A DNA stretch of 64,000 nucleotides. Source: Paenibacillus sp. Root52. GTDB taxonomy: Bacteria > Bacillota > Bacilli > Paenibacillales > Paenibacillaceae. Positions 38,363 through 48,520 of this stretch are shown here, piece after piece. The stretch lies in contig NZ_LMFO01000004.1 of the NCBI RefSeq assembly GCF_001426865.1, positions 114,522 through 178,521 on the forward strand, read 5' to 3'. The notes below the pieces were generated by a model. The model did not search any database and was not told the DNA's origin. It saw only the letters and a program-made list of their open reading frames with translations. The position numbers were made by a program, and so were the translations under genes. The stretch's first letter is position 1; the number at the start of each line of letters is the position of its first letter.

Positions 38363-39361
38363 TTAGAATTTTTTCTTAACCACTTGATCCAAATTATTCA
38401 ACATAATGCCTGTTCCTTTTACAACACAGTGCATTGGATCCTCTGCTACCCATACTGGTACATGCAATTCATTCGATAACAGCTCGTCCAATCCGTTCAA
38501 TAGTGCTCCCCCGCCTGTCAACACAACACCACGGTCAATGATGTCCGCTGATAACTCAGGTGGTGTCCGCTCCAATACAGACTTCGCTGCCACAATGATG
38601 GATTGTACCGAATCCCACAGGGCTTCTTGCACTTCATGGCCAGAAACCGTTACGGTAATCGGCAGACCCGTTACCATATCACGACCACGAATATCCATCT
38701 CCGTTTGACGTCCGCCAGGATGTACAGAACCAATTGCAATCTTCAGATCCTCGGCTGTACGTTCACCGATCATGAGTTTATATTTGGCTTTGATAAACTT
38801 GATTATTGCTTCGTCGAACTTGTCCCCTGCAACTTTAATAGAAGAGGCGGTGACTACGTCGCCCATAGAGAGGACTGCAACGTCAGTCGTTCCGCCGCCG
38901 ATATCTACGACCATATTGCCGCTCGGCTGAAAAATATCCATGCCTGCACCGATCGCTGCCGCTTTCGGCTCTTCTTCTAGGAATACTTCTTTGGCACCGC
39001 TGCGTTCAGCAGCTTCACGGATTGCCTTCTGCTCTACGGAAGTAATATTGGTCGGTGCGCAGATCAAAATCCGTGGGTGGCTGTACCAACTTCTCGCCCC
39101 CACACGGTTAATGAAATGTCTGAGCATCGCTTCCGTAATCTCGAAGTCCGCAATAACACCATCACGCAGCGGTCTAATGGCAACAATGTTACCTGGAGTA
39201 CGCCCCACCATACGACGCGCTTCTTCCCCAACAGCAAGGACCCGCTTCGTATCGCTTTCAATGGTCACAACGGAAGGTTCATCGAGGACAACCCCGCTTC
39301 CTTTCACGTGAATTAGCACGTTCGCCGTGCCAAGATCAATACCGATATCCTTGCTTAACAT
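38363..39361 (-). CDS. mbl: Rod shape-determining protein Mbl (MreB family)
   Basis: The 332-residue bacterial actin has phosphate-1 (GIDLGTANVLIHVKG), the connect-1 region, phosphate-2 (DIGGGTTDVAVLSMGD) and the adenosine loop (LTGGGALLNGLDELL). Mbl filaments guide elongation-phase wall synthesis. The N-terminus MLSKDIGIDLG is typical of Mbl, and the gene follows spoIIID exactly as in Bacillus. A GGGGGC ribosome binding site precedes the ATG. MreB itself is not in the window. Confidence 0.94.
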   Translation of the reverse strand: MLSKDIGIDLGTANVLIHVKGSGVVLDEPSVVTIESDTKRVLAVGEEARRMVGRTPGNIVAIRPLRDGVIADFEITEAMLRHFINRVGARSWYSHPRILICAPTNITSVEQKAIREAAERSGAKEVFLEEEPKAAAIGAGMDIFQPSGNMVVDIGGGTTDVAVLSMGDVVTASSIKVAGDKFDEAIIKFIKAKYKLMIGERTAEDLKIAIGSVHPGGRQTEMDIRGRDMVTGLPITVTVSGHEVQEALWDSVQSIIVAAKSVLERTPPELSADIIDRGVVLTGGGALLNGLDELLSNELHVPVWVAEDPMHCVVKGTGIMLNNLDQVVKKKF

Positions 39362-39580
39362 AAAAGAGCCCCCAAAGTGATATTATTTGGTCAGCGTATC
39401 CTGTGAAAAAGAGTCCCTTATCACGTCACCGCTCGTTCGACAAAGTGCAACATATATATGTAAAAATCGGGCTGATAAGATGTCATAATTCGATCCTGTA
39501 CCAGCTTTTAACATATCATACTTCAGGGGAGGGATTCAATCCAAGTTTGAGCTTTTTGGCCTATGTCTTGTCAAAGATGA

Positions 39581-39868
39581 TTACGATTTTGCAGAAGCCA
39601 ACACTTCACGCTTTTTTCCACTCGTTTTTTTGTATTTGATCTTGGTCGCTTCCCCGCCCCGCAAATGACGGATCGACTTGTGGTACTCCAAGATGTGTTT
39701 CACCTGGTCAGCAAGATCAGGGTTGATTTCCGGCAAACGCTCCGTCAGATCCTTATGCACAGTACTCTTTGACACGCCGAATTCCTTGGCTATGGTACGG
39801 ACCGTATTTCTTGTCTCAACAATGCAGCGACCAATTTTGATGGTCCGTTCCTTGATGTAATCGTGCAC
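39581..39868 (-). CDS. spoIIID: Sporulation transcription factor SpoIIID
   Basis: The 95-residue DNA-binding protein has a helix-turn-helix (TVRTIAKEFGVSKSTVHKDL, about 22-41) and a basic C-terminus (RGGEATKIKYKKTSGKKREV). In Bacillus it is made in the mother cell under sigma-E and switches genes on and off before sigma-K. Start is a GTG with GGAGGC upstream. A sigma-E-like promoter lies 36 bases upstream, matching that biology. Confidence 0.95.
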   Translation of the reverse strand: MHDYIKERTIKIGRCIVETRNTVRTIAKEFGVSKSTVHKDLTERLPEINPDLADQVKHILEYHKSIRHLRGGEATKIKYKKTSGKKREVLASAKS

Positions 39869-39903
39869 GCTCCCGCCTCCCTACTGTGTGGATAGTTTGG
39901 TAC

Positions 39904-39931
39904 ATTATATGAGGAGCATGCCTATATATTC
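39904..39931 (-). promoter_or_regulatory. Sigma-E-like promoter of spoIIID
   Basis: Minus strand GAATATA (39925-39931), 13 bases, CATATAAT (39904-39911). This is close to the sigma-E consensus, and spoIIID is a known sigma-E gene. Confidence 0.65.
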
Positions 39932-39983
39932 GCGGTTTAGAGGTGTGACAAGCTTCGAAGGTCCCATAATTTTCAGAAAACGT

Positions 39984-40012
39984 AAAAAAAGCAGAGGGAT
40001 CATTCCCTCTGC
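39984..40012 (-). terminator. Rho-independent terminator of spoIIQ
   Basis: Minus-strand stem GGCAGAGGGA/CCCTCTGC followed by seven T, 28 bases past the spoIIQ stop. Confidence 0.92.
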
Positions 40013-40039
40013 CTTCGGCGTACTGCGGTAAAAAATCAA

Positions 40040-40777
40040 TTATTTTTCCGGGAGAAATCCTTTGGGGTTAACCGGCTGTCCGTCTTCATAAACTTCGAAG
40101 TGCAGGTGGTTGCCAAGCGTTTTACCCAACTCATTCACGCCAGCTGATGCAATGGCATCTCCTTGCTTCACTTCGTCATTTTCTTTTACTTTCACATCGG
40201 ACAAGCTCTGGTATACCGTCTTGAGGTTCTCGTCGTGAGTAATTTCCACAACTTGACCTGTCAGCGGATTTTGCTCAACCCGGGTTACCGTTCCGCTAAG
40301 TGCTGCTTTTACTTCGAACGATTTGTTATCTCCTCTTGCCAGGTCTACACCGGTATTCGGGATAAATGTATCGTTATACTGTACCATCGCAGCTTCATGC
40401 TCTTCCGTCGAACCTTCGTTTTCATAGAAAGGCTTCACGATCGATACTTCCGAAGGGCTCGCTACTGGCCATACAAAACTTTCCGACTTCGCAACAACTT
40501 CCACACTTTCCTGTTCGCCATCAACCACTGCTGTTTCTTCTGTACCTTTGGTGCCGGTTTCTACTACACCTGCTGGATCCGAGTTAAGCGCTTGTTCGCT
40601 TGTTCCCTGATAGACCCACACTAAGGTTAGTATAATGCCTGCTGCTGCGATGTAGGCTGCTGGGAACACCCAACGTTTGGACATTGCTCTTTTCCATGAA
40701 GAGGGCTGGCTAGCCGGTACTCCTTGTGTTGTTTTAGGAGTTTCTTCTTGGACTGTTTTTTTGTTTTGTTCATTCAT
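40040..40777 (-). CDS. spoIIQ: Stage II sporulation protein SpoIIQ (M23/LytM fold)
   Basis: The 245-residue forespore membrane protein has a short cytoplasmic tail, one membrane segment (about 37-58, WVFPAAYIAAAGIILTLVWV), an acidic linker and a LytM-like domain (about 100-240). In Bacillus it docks with SpoIIIAH across the two membranes during engulfment. The LytM zinc site is degenerate: the first motif reads NTGVDLARGD, lacking the His of HxxxD, while HLHFE remains. It is therefore likely inactive as a peptidase, as in Bacillus subtilis. I start it at ATG 40777 (GAGGTGATC upstream). Confidence 0.92.
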   Translation of the reverse strand: MNEQNKKTVQEETPKTTQGVPASQPSSWKRAMSKRWVFPAAYIAAAGIILTLVWVYQGTSEQALNSDPAGVVETGTKGTEETAVVDGEQESVEVVAKSESFVWPVASPSEVSIVKPFYENEGSTEEHEAAMVQYNDTFIPNTGVDLARGDNKSFEVKAALSGTVTRVEQNPLTGQVVEITHDENLKTVYQSLSDVKVKENDEVKQGDAIASAGVNELGKTLGNHLHFEVYEDGQPVNPKGFLPEK

Positions 40778-40795
40778 CTTGATCACCTCAGTAAC

Positions 40796-40824
40796 AAGTG
40801 TTACCGGGTGCAACTCTTTTATAC
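40796..40824 (-). promoter_or_regulatory. Sigma-F-like promoter of spoIIQ
   Basis: Minus strand GTATA (40820-40824), 14 bases, GGTAACACTT (40796-40805). It resembles the sigma-F consensus, as known for spoIIQ. The leader would be short, with the ribosome binding site close to the start. Confidence 0.5.
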
Positions 40825-40884
40825 ACGCGCGACTCTAATTATTTTCATAAAACTTTCAGAGAGTGCTATATAAGGGGGAATGAC

Positions 40885-41038
40885 GGTTAACCTAGACCAC
40901 TCCACAGCCAGAGCAATCTTCCGATCGCTGTTATCCCTAGATTTCCTTTATACCTTTTTTCAAAGGTTGAAATCCCGGGATAAAGGCGAGCACTCCGTTT
41001 CTCCAGATTATCTCTGTCCGCTCCGTTCAGGTGTAACC
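40885..41038. repeat. Hairpin repeat family, copy D
   Basis: About 154 bp, forward orientation, bounded by GGTTAACCT and AGGTGTAACC, an imperfect terminal inverted repeat. The inner stem (about ATCCCTAGATTTC/GAAATCCCGGGAT) has a mismatch. Apical CCTTTTTTCAAAGG hairpin. Confidence 0.8.
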
Positions 41039-41133
41039 ATACATGCCATCCGATATAAGCAAAGCCTGAAAGTTTTAAGATGTGGCGGGTAGATAGGATA
41101 GGATAGGATGATGGAGTAGATGCGCGGTTGGTA

Positions 41134-41271
41134 TGCGCTCCGCTCCGGTGACAGAAAACCTTTCGACTCGCTGTTATCCCCGGATTTCCTGATTATAATC
41201 TCCTAAGGGAGAAATCCGGGGATAAAGGCGGACGCTTCGCTTCTACAGGCCTTTTCTGTCCCCTACGCTCC
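41134..41271. repeat. Hairpin repeat family, copy E
   Basis: About 138 bp, forward orientation, 95 bp after copy D. Perfect 14-bp inner stem TTATCCCCGGATTT/AAATCCGGGGATAA with an apical TCTCC/GGGAGA hairpin. Confidence 0.8.
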
Positions 41272-41417
41272 CCAACACTCGCACTCTCCGCCGATATAGT
41301 CAAAACTTGAAAGTTTTAAGATGGGGCGGGATAGGTAAGTAGAGTAGCCGGGAGTAGATAGATGGTGATTAGCGGTAGTGGTTATATTAGGAAATTTGCT
41401 GGCTTGAGATTGGTGTA

Positions 41418-41697
41418 CTAGCTGAGTTGTTAATTCGCTAGCTGATGACAGGTGCACCGGTTGAGTTGGAGATTCACTAGCTGATGATAGGTGTACAGGT
41501 TGAGTTGGAGATTCACTAGGATGGATGATTGGTGTACCGGTTGAGTTGATAACTCACTAGCTGATGATAGGTGCACCGGTTGAGTTGGTAATTCACTAGC
41601 TGATGATAGGTGCACCGGTTGAGTTGGAGATTCACTAGCTTTGGTATTTGGTGCATCGACTGAGTTGGGGATTGGCTGGCTCGCTAGTTGATGCACC
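41418..41697. repeat. 39-bp tandem repeat array beside spoIID
   Basis: GGTTGAGTTG recurs at 41459, 41498, 41539, 41578 and 41617 with related starts at about 41418 and 41658: a 39-bp period with two 41-bp steps, about seven units. An open minus-strand frame (41430-41744) reads through it as a 13-residue repeat (LSSASELPTQPVH) but lacks a clear ribosome binding site. Not a CRISPR: units are contiguous with no spacers. Confidence 0.85.
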
Positions 41698-41710
41698 CTA
41701 GAAATTGATA

Positions 41711-41910
41711 TATTGCTAACGAACTCAGGTAGCCTTATTGGCACGAAAATCTCAGCTAAGAAATTCTAACGAATCGTGGACATGCTAATTACTCATTTAG
41801 GCGCTAAGATCGCATCAATTCCGTGCTACTGCGTGATATAGCGCTTCTGAGGTTCGTTAGAATTTCCAATCGCTGAGATATAGCCTAATAAGGTCTCTCA
41901 GATTCGTTAA
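41711..41910. repeat. Cluster of TAACGAAYCTGAG-type motifs
   Basis: Copies in both orientations at about 41717, 41766, 41849-41866 (reverse) and 41887-41909 (reverse). A perfect 13-bp inverted repeat (41760-41772 and 41854-41866) encloses the middle. The last copy is identical over 23 bases to 63760-63782 in reverse orientation. Confidence 0.65.
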
Positions 41911-41932
41911 GCACCAACGGCACCCATCTCCC

Positions 41933-43288
41933 CTACTTCGATGCCAGCATCTTGGATGCCTGTCCGAAGGATATGCCAGTATAGTAGTGTTTGAGGATTT
42001 GTGTTGCTGTGTGTCCTTCTTGCGCCATCCCATTGGCTCCCCACTGGCTCATGCCAACACCGTGGCCGTATCCATAGGTTGTGAACTCGATCTTGTCTCC
42101 GTCACTCTTCCAACTGAATTGACTCGATCTCAATCCAAGTAAATTCCTAACCTCAGGGCCGCTGAACGTCTGACCGGCAATCTGCATTTCTTTAATCCGG
42201 TGTCCCTTCGTTGTGGACAGCACTTCCATCCAGGCTCTTCCCTTTTGAGCTGACACGGGTATTGCACTGGCGCTCAGATTCAACTTTTGCAACACTTCAC
42301 TGCGCTTCATCGTAACGGTCTCCTCAAATCTCGGGGCGATCTTCTTGTCCCACGGGCTGTCTACACTTTTAAGATAAGGCACAACATTCCCCCATACGTC
42401 TTCTGCATTTTCGGTATACCCATTACTGGTTGAGAAAAAGGAAGCCGTGATCGCTTTACCCTGATACGTCATGACCGCATCGCGGCTCTCACGAATGGCT
42501 TGCTCTAGCTTCTCCCAATCTTCCGCTTTGCCAAGCCGCGTCCATTCAGCCTTCGCTTGATCTGGTGGGATAAATACTTGGTGACTTACCGTATCCGTAA
42601 CGTCCGCATCTCCTGATGGCACACCACTTGTATCATTCGCCGCCAATCTTCTGACGATAAACGTGCGAGCTGCAATTGCTTGGGCCTTCAATGCTTCCAG
42701 TCTGAACTCAGCTGGCATCTCAGCTGCGACCACACCAGATACGTACTTCTCCAGCGGAAGCTCCATCGTTGTACCTGTTGCTGACAGATATACCCGTACA
42801 TTAGGCTCTGGATACGTGACAGGTACAGCAGGAGTAGGTGCTGGCGTAGATGTACTATTGGCGGTGGGTGATGCCGGAACCGACTTAACCGAGTCATCTG
42901 ATCGCGGCCAGACCAAAATAACAGGGATCAGCAAGGCGAGCGTGAGTAGTGTAGTTGCCGCTGCAACAGGTTGCCAGCGTGGAGGTTTGCGTCTGCCCCA
43001 GCGATGCCCACGTGCAAATGTCCGCATTCGCCGCCGCTTCACAGGACGGAAATGATCCAGTTCAATAACAGGTACATGCATCTGGCCTGTTGTTGCATCA
43101 TCTGACGTGTCTACCCTCGCTTTGCGTGGAGCAGATACTGTTGCTGAGCCTACTGATGCTAACCGAATAGGTGTCACCGAGGCTAGTTTGTCTTTTTCCA
43201 TAGCTGAATTAGAAGTTGGCTCCTCTGGATCTGTAGTACCTGGGCGAGGAACAAGAGGTACCTTAACCTGAACACGCGCTTCTTTCAT
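41933..43288 (-). CDS. spoIID: Stage II sporulation protein SpoIID (septal peptidoglycan lytic transglycosylase)
   Basis: The 451-residue protein has a cytoplasmic N-terminal region of about 115 residues rich in basic and Pro/Thr residues, a membrane segment (QPVAAATTLLTLALLIPVIL), a Pro/Thr linker and the SpoIID domain. The catalytic Glu lies in VVAAEMPAEFRLEALKAQAI; the C-terminus has YGHGVGMSQWGANGMA. SpoIID degrades septal peptidoglycan so that engulfment can begin. I start it at ATG 43288 (GGAGGG upstream). It is longer than the Bacillus subtilis protein by about 100 residues, mostly in the N-terminal extension. Confidence 0.92.
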   Translation of the reverse strand: MKEARVQVKVPLVPRPGTTDPEEPTSNSAMEKDKLASVTPIRLASVGSATVSAPRKARVDTSDDATTGQMHVPVIELDHFRPVKRRRMRTFARGHRWGRRKPPRWQPVAAATTLLTLALLIPVILVWPRSDDSVKSVPASPTANSTSTPAPTPAVPVTYPEPNVRVYLSATGTTMELPLEKYVSGVVAAEMPAEFRLEALKAQAIAARTFIVRRLAANDTSGVPSGDADVTDTVSHQVFIPPDQAKAEWTRLGKAEDWEKLEQAIRESRDAVMTYQGKAITASFFSTSNGYTENAEDVWGNVVPYLKSVDSPWDKKIAPRFEETVTMKRSEVLQKLNLSASAIPVSAQKGRAWMEVLSTTKGHRIKEMQIAGQTFSGPEVRNLLGLRSSQFSWKSDGDKIEFTTYGYGHGVGMSQWGANGMAQEGHTATQILKHYYTGISFGQASKMLASK

Positions 43289-43652
43289 TTCGACATAACC
43301 CTCCGTTGTCCACGAGTGACCATGCACCGGCCTATTTTGTTCAATTCCATAGTTTAGGGTATGAGTTGAATCGATCTGATAGAACAACATTTAAGAGAAA
43401 CACACTTCTCTTCTATTCTTTCATTTGGGCATCTAGATGCGTATGGAGCACCGATAAATATTGATCTGACGGGATGTTCCACTTCCTAGCTCCCTATTTA
43501 CTTACTCCGTCCCCAGCGCTCCCAGTTCTTCTCTCTCGCTTAGAATCAGTTCAGAATTCAATGTTATGCTACACATAGATTAGGATCAGCTATTAATAGA
43601 ATCAGGTACTTATACCATCACCCACGCATGGCACTTCACTCCAAAAAAGGAC
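43289..43652. other. Intergenic upstream of spoIID, no gene seen
   Basis: The frame of spoIID stays open to 43390 but without a better start. An AATATT...CATACGCAT pair near 43441-43466 on the minus strand resembles a sigma-E site but with a spacer of only about 11 bases, so I do not call it. Confidence 0.35.
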
Positions 43653-43684
43653 AAAAAAAAGCCAAGCCAGATGGCTTAGCTTGG
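43653..43684 (-). terminator. Rho-independent terminator of murA
   Basis: Minus-strand stem AAGCTAAGCC/GGCTTGGCTT followed by eight T, about 55 bases past the murA stop. Confidence 0.9.
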
Positions 43685-43735
43685 TTGGTTCATGTTTACA
43701 GTTCAGCACAGCGAATGACTATGCATACTTCAATG

Positions 43736-45085
43736 TTAAGCCAAAGTTGGTTGTACCTTGAACAACGCTACTTCTTCTTCAACCTTATCATTGGAAGCTT
43801 TCGCTGCATCGAGCTTAGGCTCTTCAACGGAAATCCGATAAATATCGGCTCCAAGACCATTCAGCTTCTCAGCCAAATGAACATAACCACGGTCGATGTG
43901 ATGAACACCGCCCACTTCTGTAGTACCTTCAGCAACAAGACCCGCGATGATAAGTGCGGCACCCGCACGCAAATCGGTAGCTGTTACTTTAGCACCCTTC
44001 AGCTTGGCGTTACCGGTAATAATAGAAGAACGACCTTCTACTTTGATCTCCGCATTCATCAGTTGGAATTCATCCACATGCATGAAGCGGTTCTCAAATA
44101 CCGTCTCTGTTACTACGCTAGTTCCTTCAGAAGCCAGCAATAGTGCCATCATCTGAGATTGCATATCCGTTGGGAAGCCAGGGTATGGTAATGTTTTCAC
44201 ATCTACCGCCTTGAGTGGACGATCTGCGATAACTCGAACTCCGTTCTCGTCAGGCTGAATCGTTACACCCATCTCTTCCATTTTCGCAATAACCGATCCC
44301 AAGTGGTCAGAGATTGCACCTTCAATGTAGACGTCACCACCGGAAATTGCAGCAGCAGCCATATAAGTTCCTGCTTCAACCCGATCCGGAATAACCGTAT
44401 GTCTAACACCAGAAAGTTTCTCTACACCCTCGATCCGAATTACACCAGTTCCAGCACCGCGTACTTTGGCTCCCATTCCATTCAGGAAGTTAGCAAGATC
44501 CACGATTTCTGGCTCTTTAGCGGCGTTCTCCAGAACAGTCACGCCTTCAGCCAATGTTGCAGCCATCATAATATTTTGAGTAGCACCCACAGATGCCACA
44601 TCTAGATAAATTTTAGCACCACGTAGTCGACCTTGACTGCGTGCTTCTATATAACCTTGACCCAAACTGATCTCCGCACCCATGGCTTCAAAGCCTTTCA
44701 GATGTTGATCAATAGGTCGTGTACCGATGGCACATCCACCAGGAAGCGAAATTCTCGTGTGACCCATACGTGTAAGTAGAGGTCCCATCACCAAAAATGA
44801 CGCCCGCATTTTACTTACCCACTCATACGGAGCCTCACAGGAAGTAAGTTTTTCCGCATTTACGGTAATCACTTCGTCCCGGTATGTAACACCCGCTCCT
44901 AGCGATTCCAACACCTTGTTAATCGTCATCACATCGTCTAGAGGAGGTGCGTCAATAATAACGCTTTGTCCTTCTTCCCCTAAGAGAGAGGCAGCGATGA
45001 TCGGAAGAACAGAATTTTTAGCGCCGCTAACTTTGACACTTCCGGTCAACCTTTTGCCACCGCGGACGATAAATTTGCTCATCAT
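43736..45085 (-). CDS. murA: UDP-N-acetylglucosamine 1-carboxyvinyltransferase MurA
   Basis: The 449-residue enzyme catalyses the first committed step of peptidoglycan synthesis, adding enolpyruvate to UDP-GlcNAc. Catalytic C118 sits in [12 protein letters not shown]; the substrate residues K23-N24 (SGAKNSVLP) and the late [13 protein letters not shown] motif are present. It has the fosfomycin-sensitive Cys form. GGAGGG precedes two adjacent ATG codons (45085 and 45082); either may start. In Bacillus murAA also lies between spoIID and the atp region. Confidence 0.96.
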   Translation of the reverse strand: MMSKFIVRGGKRLTGSVKVSGAKNSVLPIIAASLLGEEGQSVIIDAPPLDDVMTINKVLESLGAGVTYRDEVITVNAEKLTSCEAPYEWVSKMRASFLVMGPLLTRMGHTRISLPGGCAIGTRPIDQHLKGFEAMGAEISLGQGYIEARSQGRLRGAKIYLDVASVGATQNIMMAATLAEGVTVLENAAKEPEIVDLANFLNGMGAKVRGAGTGVIRIEGVEKLSGVRHTVIPDRVEAGTYMAAAAISGGDVYIEGAISDHLGSVIAKMEEMGVTIQPDENGVRVIADRPLKAVDVKTLPYPGFPTDMQSQMMALLLASEGTSVVTETVFENRFMHVDEFQLMNAEIKVEGRSSIITGNAKLKGAKVTATDLRAGAALIIAGLVAEGTTEVGGVHHIDRGYVHLAEKLNGLGADIYRISVEEPKLDAAKASNDKVEEEVALFKVQPTLA

Positions 45086-45602
45086 GGTTCCCTCCGCGCG
45101 TTTATTCCCTTTTCTTCATTCCGGAATACGTGTAGCCCTTCTTGCAGAAGGACTGTTGCTGTGTGTGGAATTCCGACATATCATGGCAAAATATACCATC
45201 GATGTCTGCTCAGAAAAGAATTGGTTTATAGTTCAAAAATTTGATGATGACACAGCCGAATCAACTGCATAAAGCCTTGTTAAACAAGACATATGGATCG
45301 GCGAAGAATAAAAACTGACGGTTGGGATAATTTTCAGCCGGATTTAACCGGAGATCCCGTTTATAACCTTATAAATAGTGAACATTTGTGATTTCCCTAA
45401 CTTCCATCATAACATTGTTGAATTGTTCGATACAAGCATTTTTACATAAAACATCTCAAAATCATCCAATTTCACGTCACATTTTTTTCGTAATTAGCAC
45501 GTCGACAATCCATATTCTAATTGTTAACACAATTAATCGATGTTATTCGACAATGACCCTACTTGAAAGAGCCTAAGAGAAAATTAACCAACCATCTCAA
45601 GA
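45086..45602. other. AT-rich gap between murA and ywzB
   Basis: No gene seen. Bacillus subtilis carries ywmB in this position; I find no trace of it. On the minus strand TTGTAT, 18 bases, TATGAT (about 45405-45434) could drive murA, leaving a leader of about 310 bases. A 7-bp palindrome TAATTGT-GTTA-ACAATTA lies at 45518-45535. Confidence 0.45.
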
Positions 45603-45860
45603 TTAAAACAAATGACGCAACATTTGTGTCCATGACAGGTAATCGATAACGAAACCTGCAACGGCATGACCCAGAATGATGGCGAGCAATAAGTGTAGCA
45701 ATCTTCCCTGAGCTCCTCTAGGCTGTCTGATTATAAGATCAAGCTTCAGGTTCTGCAGAGCCCACCAAGACAACGCTATACACATAAGCGAGACGATAAT
45801 CGAAACGAGACCATTTGTACTTAGAGCCTGGTTTACCTGATTCGTCAGATCAGTATCCAT
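45603..45860 (-). CDS. ywzB: DUF1146 family membrane protein YwzB
   Basis: The 85-residue protein has two membrane segments (about 18-38 and 55-75) flanking a short basic loop (KLDLIIRQPRGAQGR), the layout of YwzB/DUF1146. A GGAGGT lies upstream of the ATG. In Bacillus subtilis ywzB follows atpC, and the same order is kept here. The function is unknown; it does not belong to the ATP synthase complex by homology. Confidence 0.85.
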   Translation of the reverse strand: MDTDLTNQVNQALSTNGLVSIIVSLMCIALSWWALQNLKLDLIIRQPRGAQGRLLHLLLAIILGHAVAGFVIDYLSWTQMLRHLF

Positions 45861-46449
45861 ATATTCATTACCTCCACATTTGTTGCAGCGATCCGCGCAA
45901 TTTTAATTGTCATCCTTAGAAGTGGCCTTGTGAGGATATCTGGCAATTAACACGGTATACACTGAGCCTACTATGTTGGAGAGCTCCTAAAAGGATTCTC
46001 CACTGCCCAATCACTGAGTAACAACAAACTGGCTATGAATGACTATGAATTTCATCACTGCAACTGCGTCTTCTGCTGACTCTATGGAATATAGGCTCTT
46101 TCATCATACATTGTCAATTACATTGATTTCCACTTCGGAAATATTCTAAATGAAATTAATCAGGATTTTGGTACTAAAACGACATAAAAGAGCGCTATTT
46201 TGATATCAAGCTTGTCATTTCCTCGGAAATAATTTGGTTTTTTATTTAAAAAAATGGTTCTTATCGCTTCATTATCGTCATTACTTTAGTCCTATATCCT
46301 ATTCATGGCCGCCCAATCGGTGATTGTCATCTCAACAATTTAATATATTAAAAAATTCAGATTTATCCTTCTCAATCCTCAGAAGGGTCAGCAGACATAA
46401 AACCAAATTCACCTCAATATAATCGGCTTATATCTCACCTACACACGTC
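45861..46449. other. Long promoter region between atpC and ywzB
   Basis: No gene seen on either strand. It contains the promoter at 46088-46117, leaving a leader of about 220 bases before ywzB, long for an 85-residue gene. The part towards the atp terminator is strongly AT-rich. Confidence 0.4.
46088..46117 (-). promoter_or_regulatory. Sigma-A-like promoter for ywzB
   Basis: Minus strand TTGACA (46112-46117), 18 bases, TATATT (46088-46093). Confidence 0.5.
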
Positions 46450-46481
46450 AAAAAAGCCTGGCGGAACAAGCCGCCAGGCTT
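46450..46481 (-). terminator. Rho-independent terminator of the atp operon
   Basis: Minus-strand perfect stem AAGCCTGGCGG/CCGCCAGGCTT with a six-base loop and six T, ten bases past the atpC stop. Confidence 0.95.
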
Positions 46482-46491
46482 ATTGAATCGT

Positions 46492-46896
46492 TTACTTGCC
46501 GTATACGTTAATCCGGTTAACCGCTTTTTGTAGGGCAATCTCTGCGCGACGGTGATCAAAGTGATCCTGGTTGCTTTGGCTAGCAAGCCGGCGTTCAGCC
46601 CGCTCTTTCGCCGCACGCGCACGATCCACATCGATACTTTCCGGGAACTCGGCACTCTCTGCGAGTATAACTACTTTGTCTTTGCGGACTTCGATAAAAC
46701 CGCCGCCAATCGCAGCTTGTTTCATTTCTTTTCCACTTTTGATCATGATTGGTGCAATTTGTAATGGAGTAACCATCGGAATGTGCCCTGGCAATATCCC
46801 TAGTTCCCCTTCAACACCACGAACGCTGATACGATCAACCTGTTCGGAGTAGACCAGACGCTCAGGTGTTACAATCTCCAACAAAAAGGTGCTCAA
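46492..46896 (-). CDS. atpC: ATP synthase F1 subunit epsilon
   Basis: The 134-residue protein has a beta-sandwich N-terminal domain (STFLLEIVTPERLVYSEQVD; GELGILPGHIPMVTPL) and a C-terminal helical hairpin (AKERAERRLAS...). It regulates F1 and joins gamma to the c-ring. The open frame has an ATG at 46902, but AGGAGG abuts that codon; the TTG at 46896 has a 7-base spacing and gives the usual N-terminus, so I prefer it. Last gene of the operon. Confidence 0.93.
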   Translation of the reverse strand: MSTFLLEIVTPERLVYSEQVDRISVRGVEGELGILPGHIPMVTPLQIAPIMIKSGKEMKQAAIGGGFIEVRKDKVVILAESAEFPESIDVDRARAAKERAERRLASQSNQDHFDHRRAEIALQKAVNRINVYGK

Positions 46897-46960
46897 TTCC
46901 ATCCCTCCTGAAAACTATCCGAAGGATAGCTCGCTTCATAAGGACGATCCTGGATTCAGA

Positions 46961-48379
<1,419 letters not shown>

Positions 48380-48520
48380 CTACAAGCCTGCTACTTTTGC
48401 AAAAACAATATACCGTTCGCTTATCTTTGCACTGCAAGCCTTCATTATAAAAACTGACCATATTCCCTTCTCAAGCACATTGGAAAGAATGAATAAAAAG
48501 GAAATCAGTCTTATTTTGTA

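Noticed and set aside
40040..40777. Active LytM peptidase call for SpoIIQ
   Set aside because: The first zinc ligand His is replaced (NTGVD), so a catalytic role is unlikely.
41418..41697. CRISPR array
   Set aside because: The 39-bp units are contiguous with no spacers and no cas genes are present.
43441..43466. Sigma-E promoter before spoIID
   Set aside because: The -35/-10-like boxes are only about 11 bases apart, shorter than the usual 13-14.
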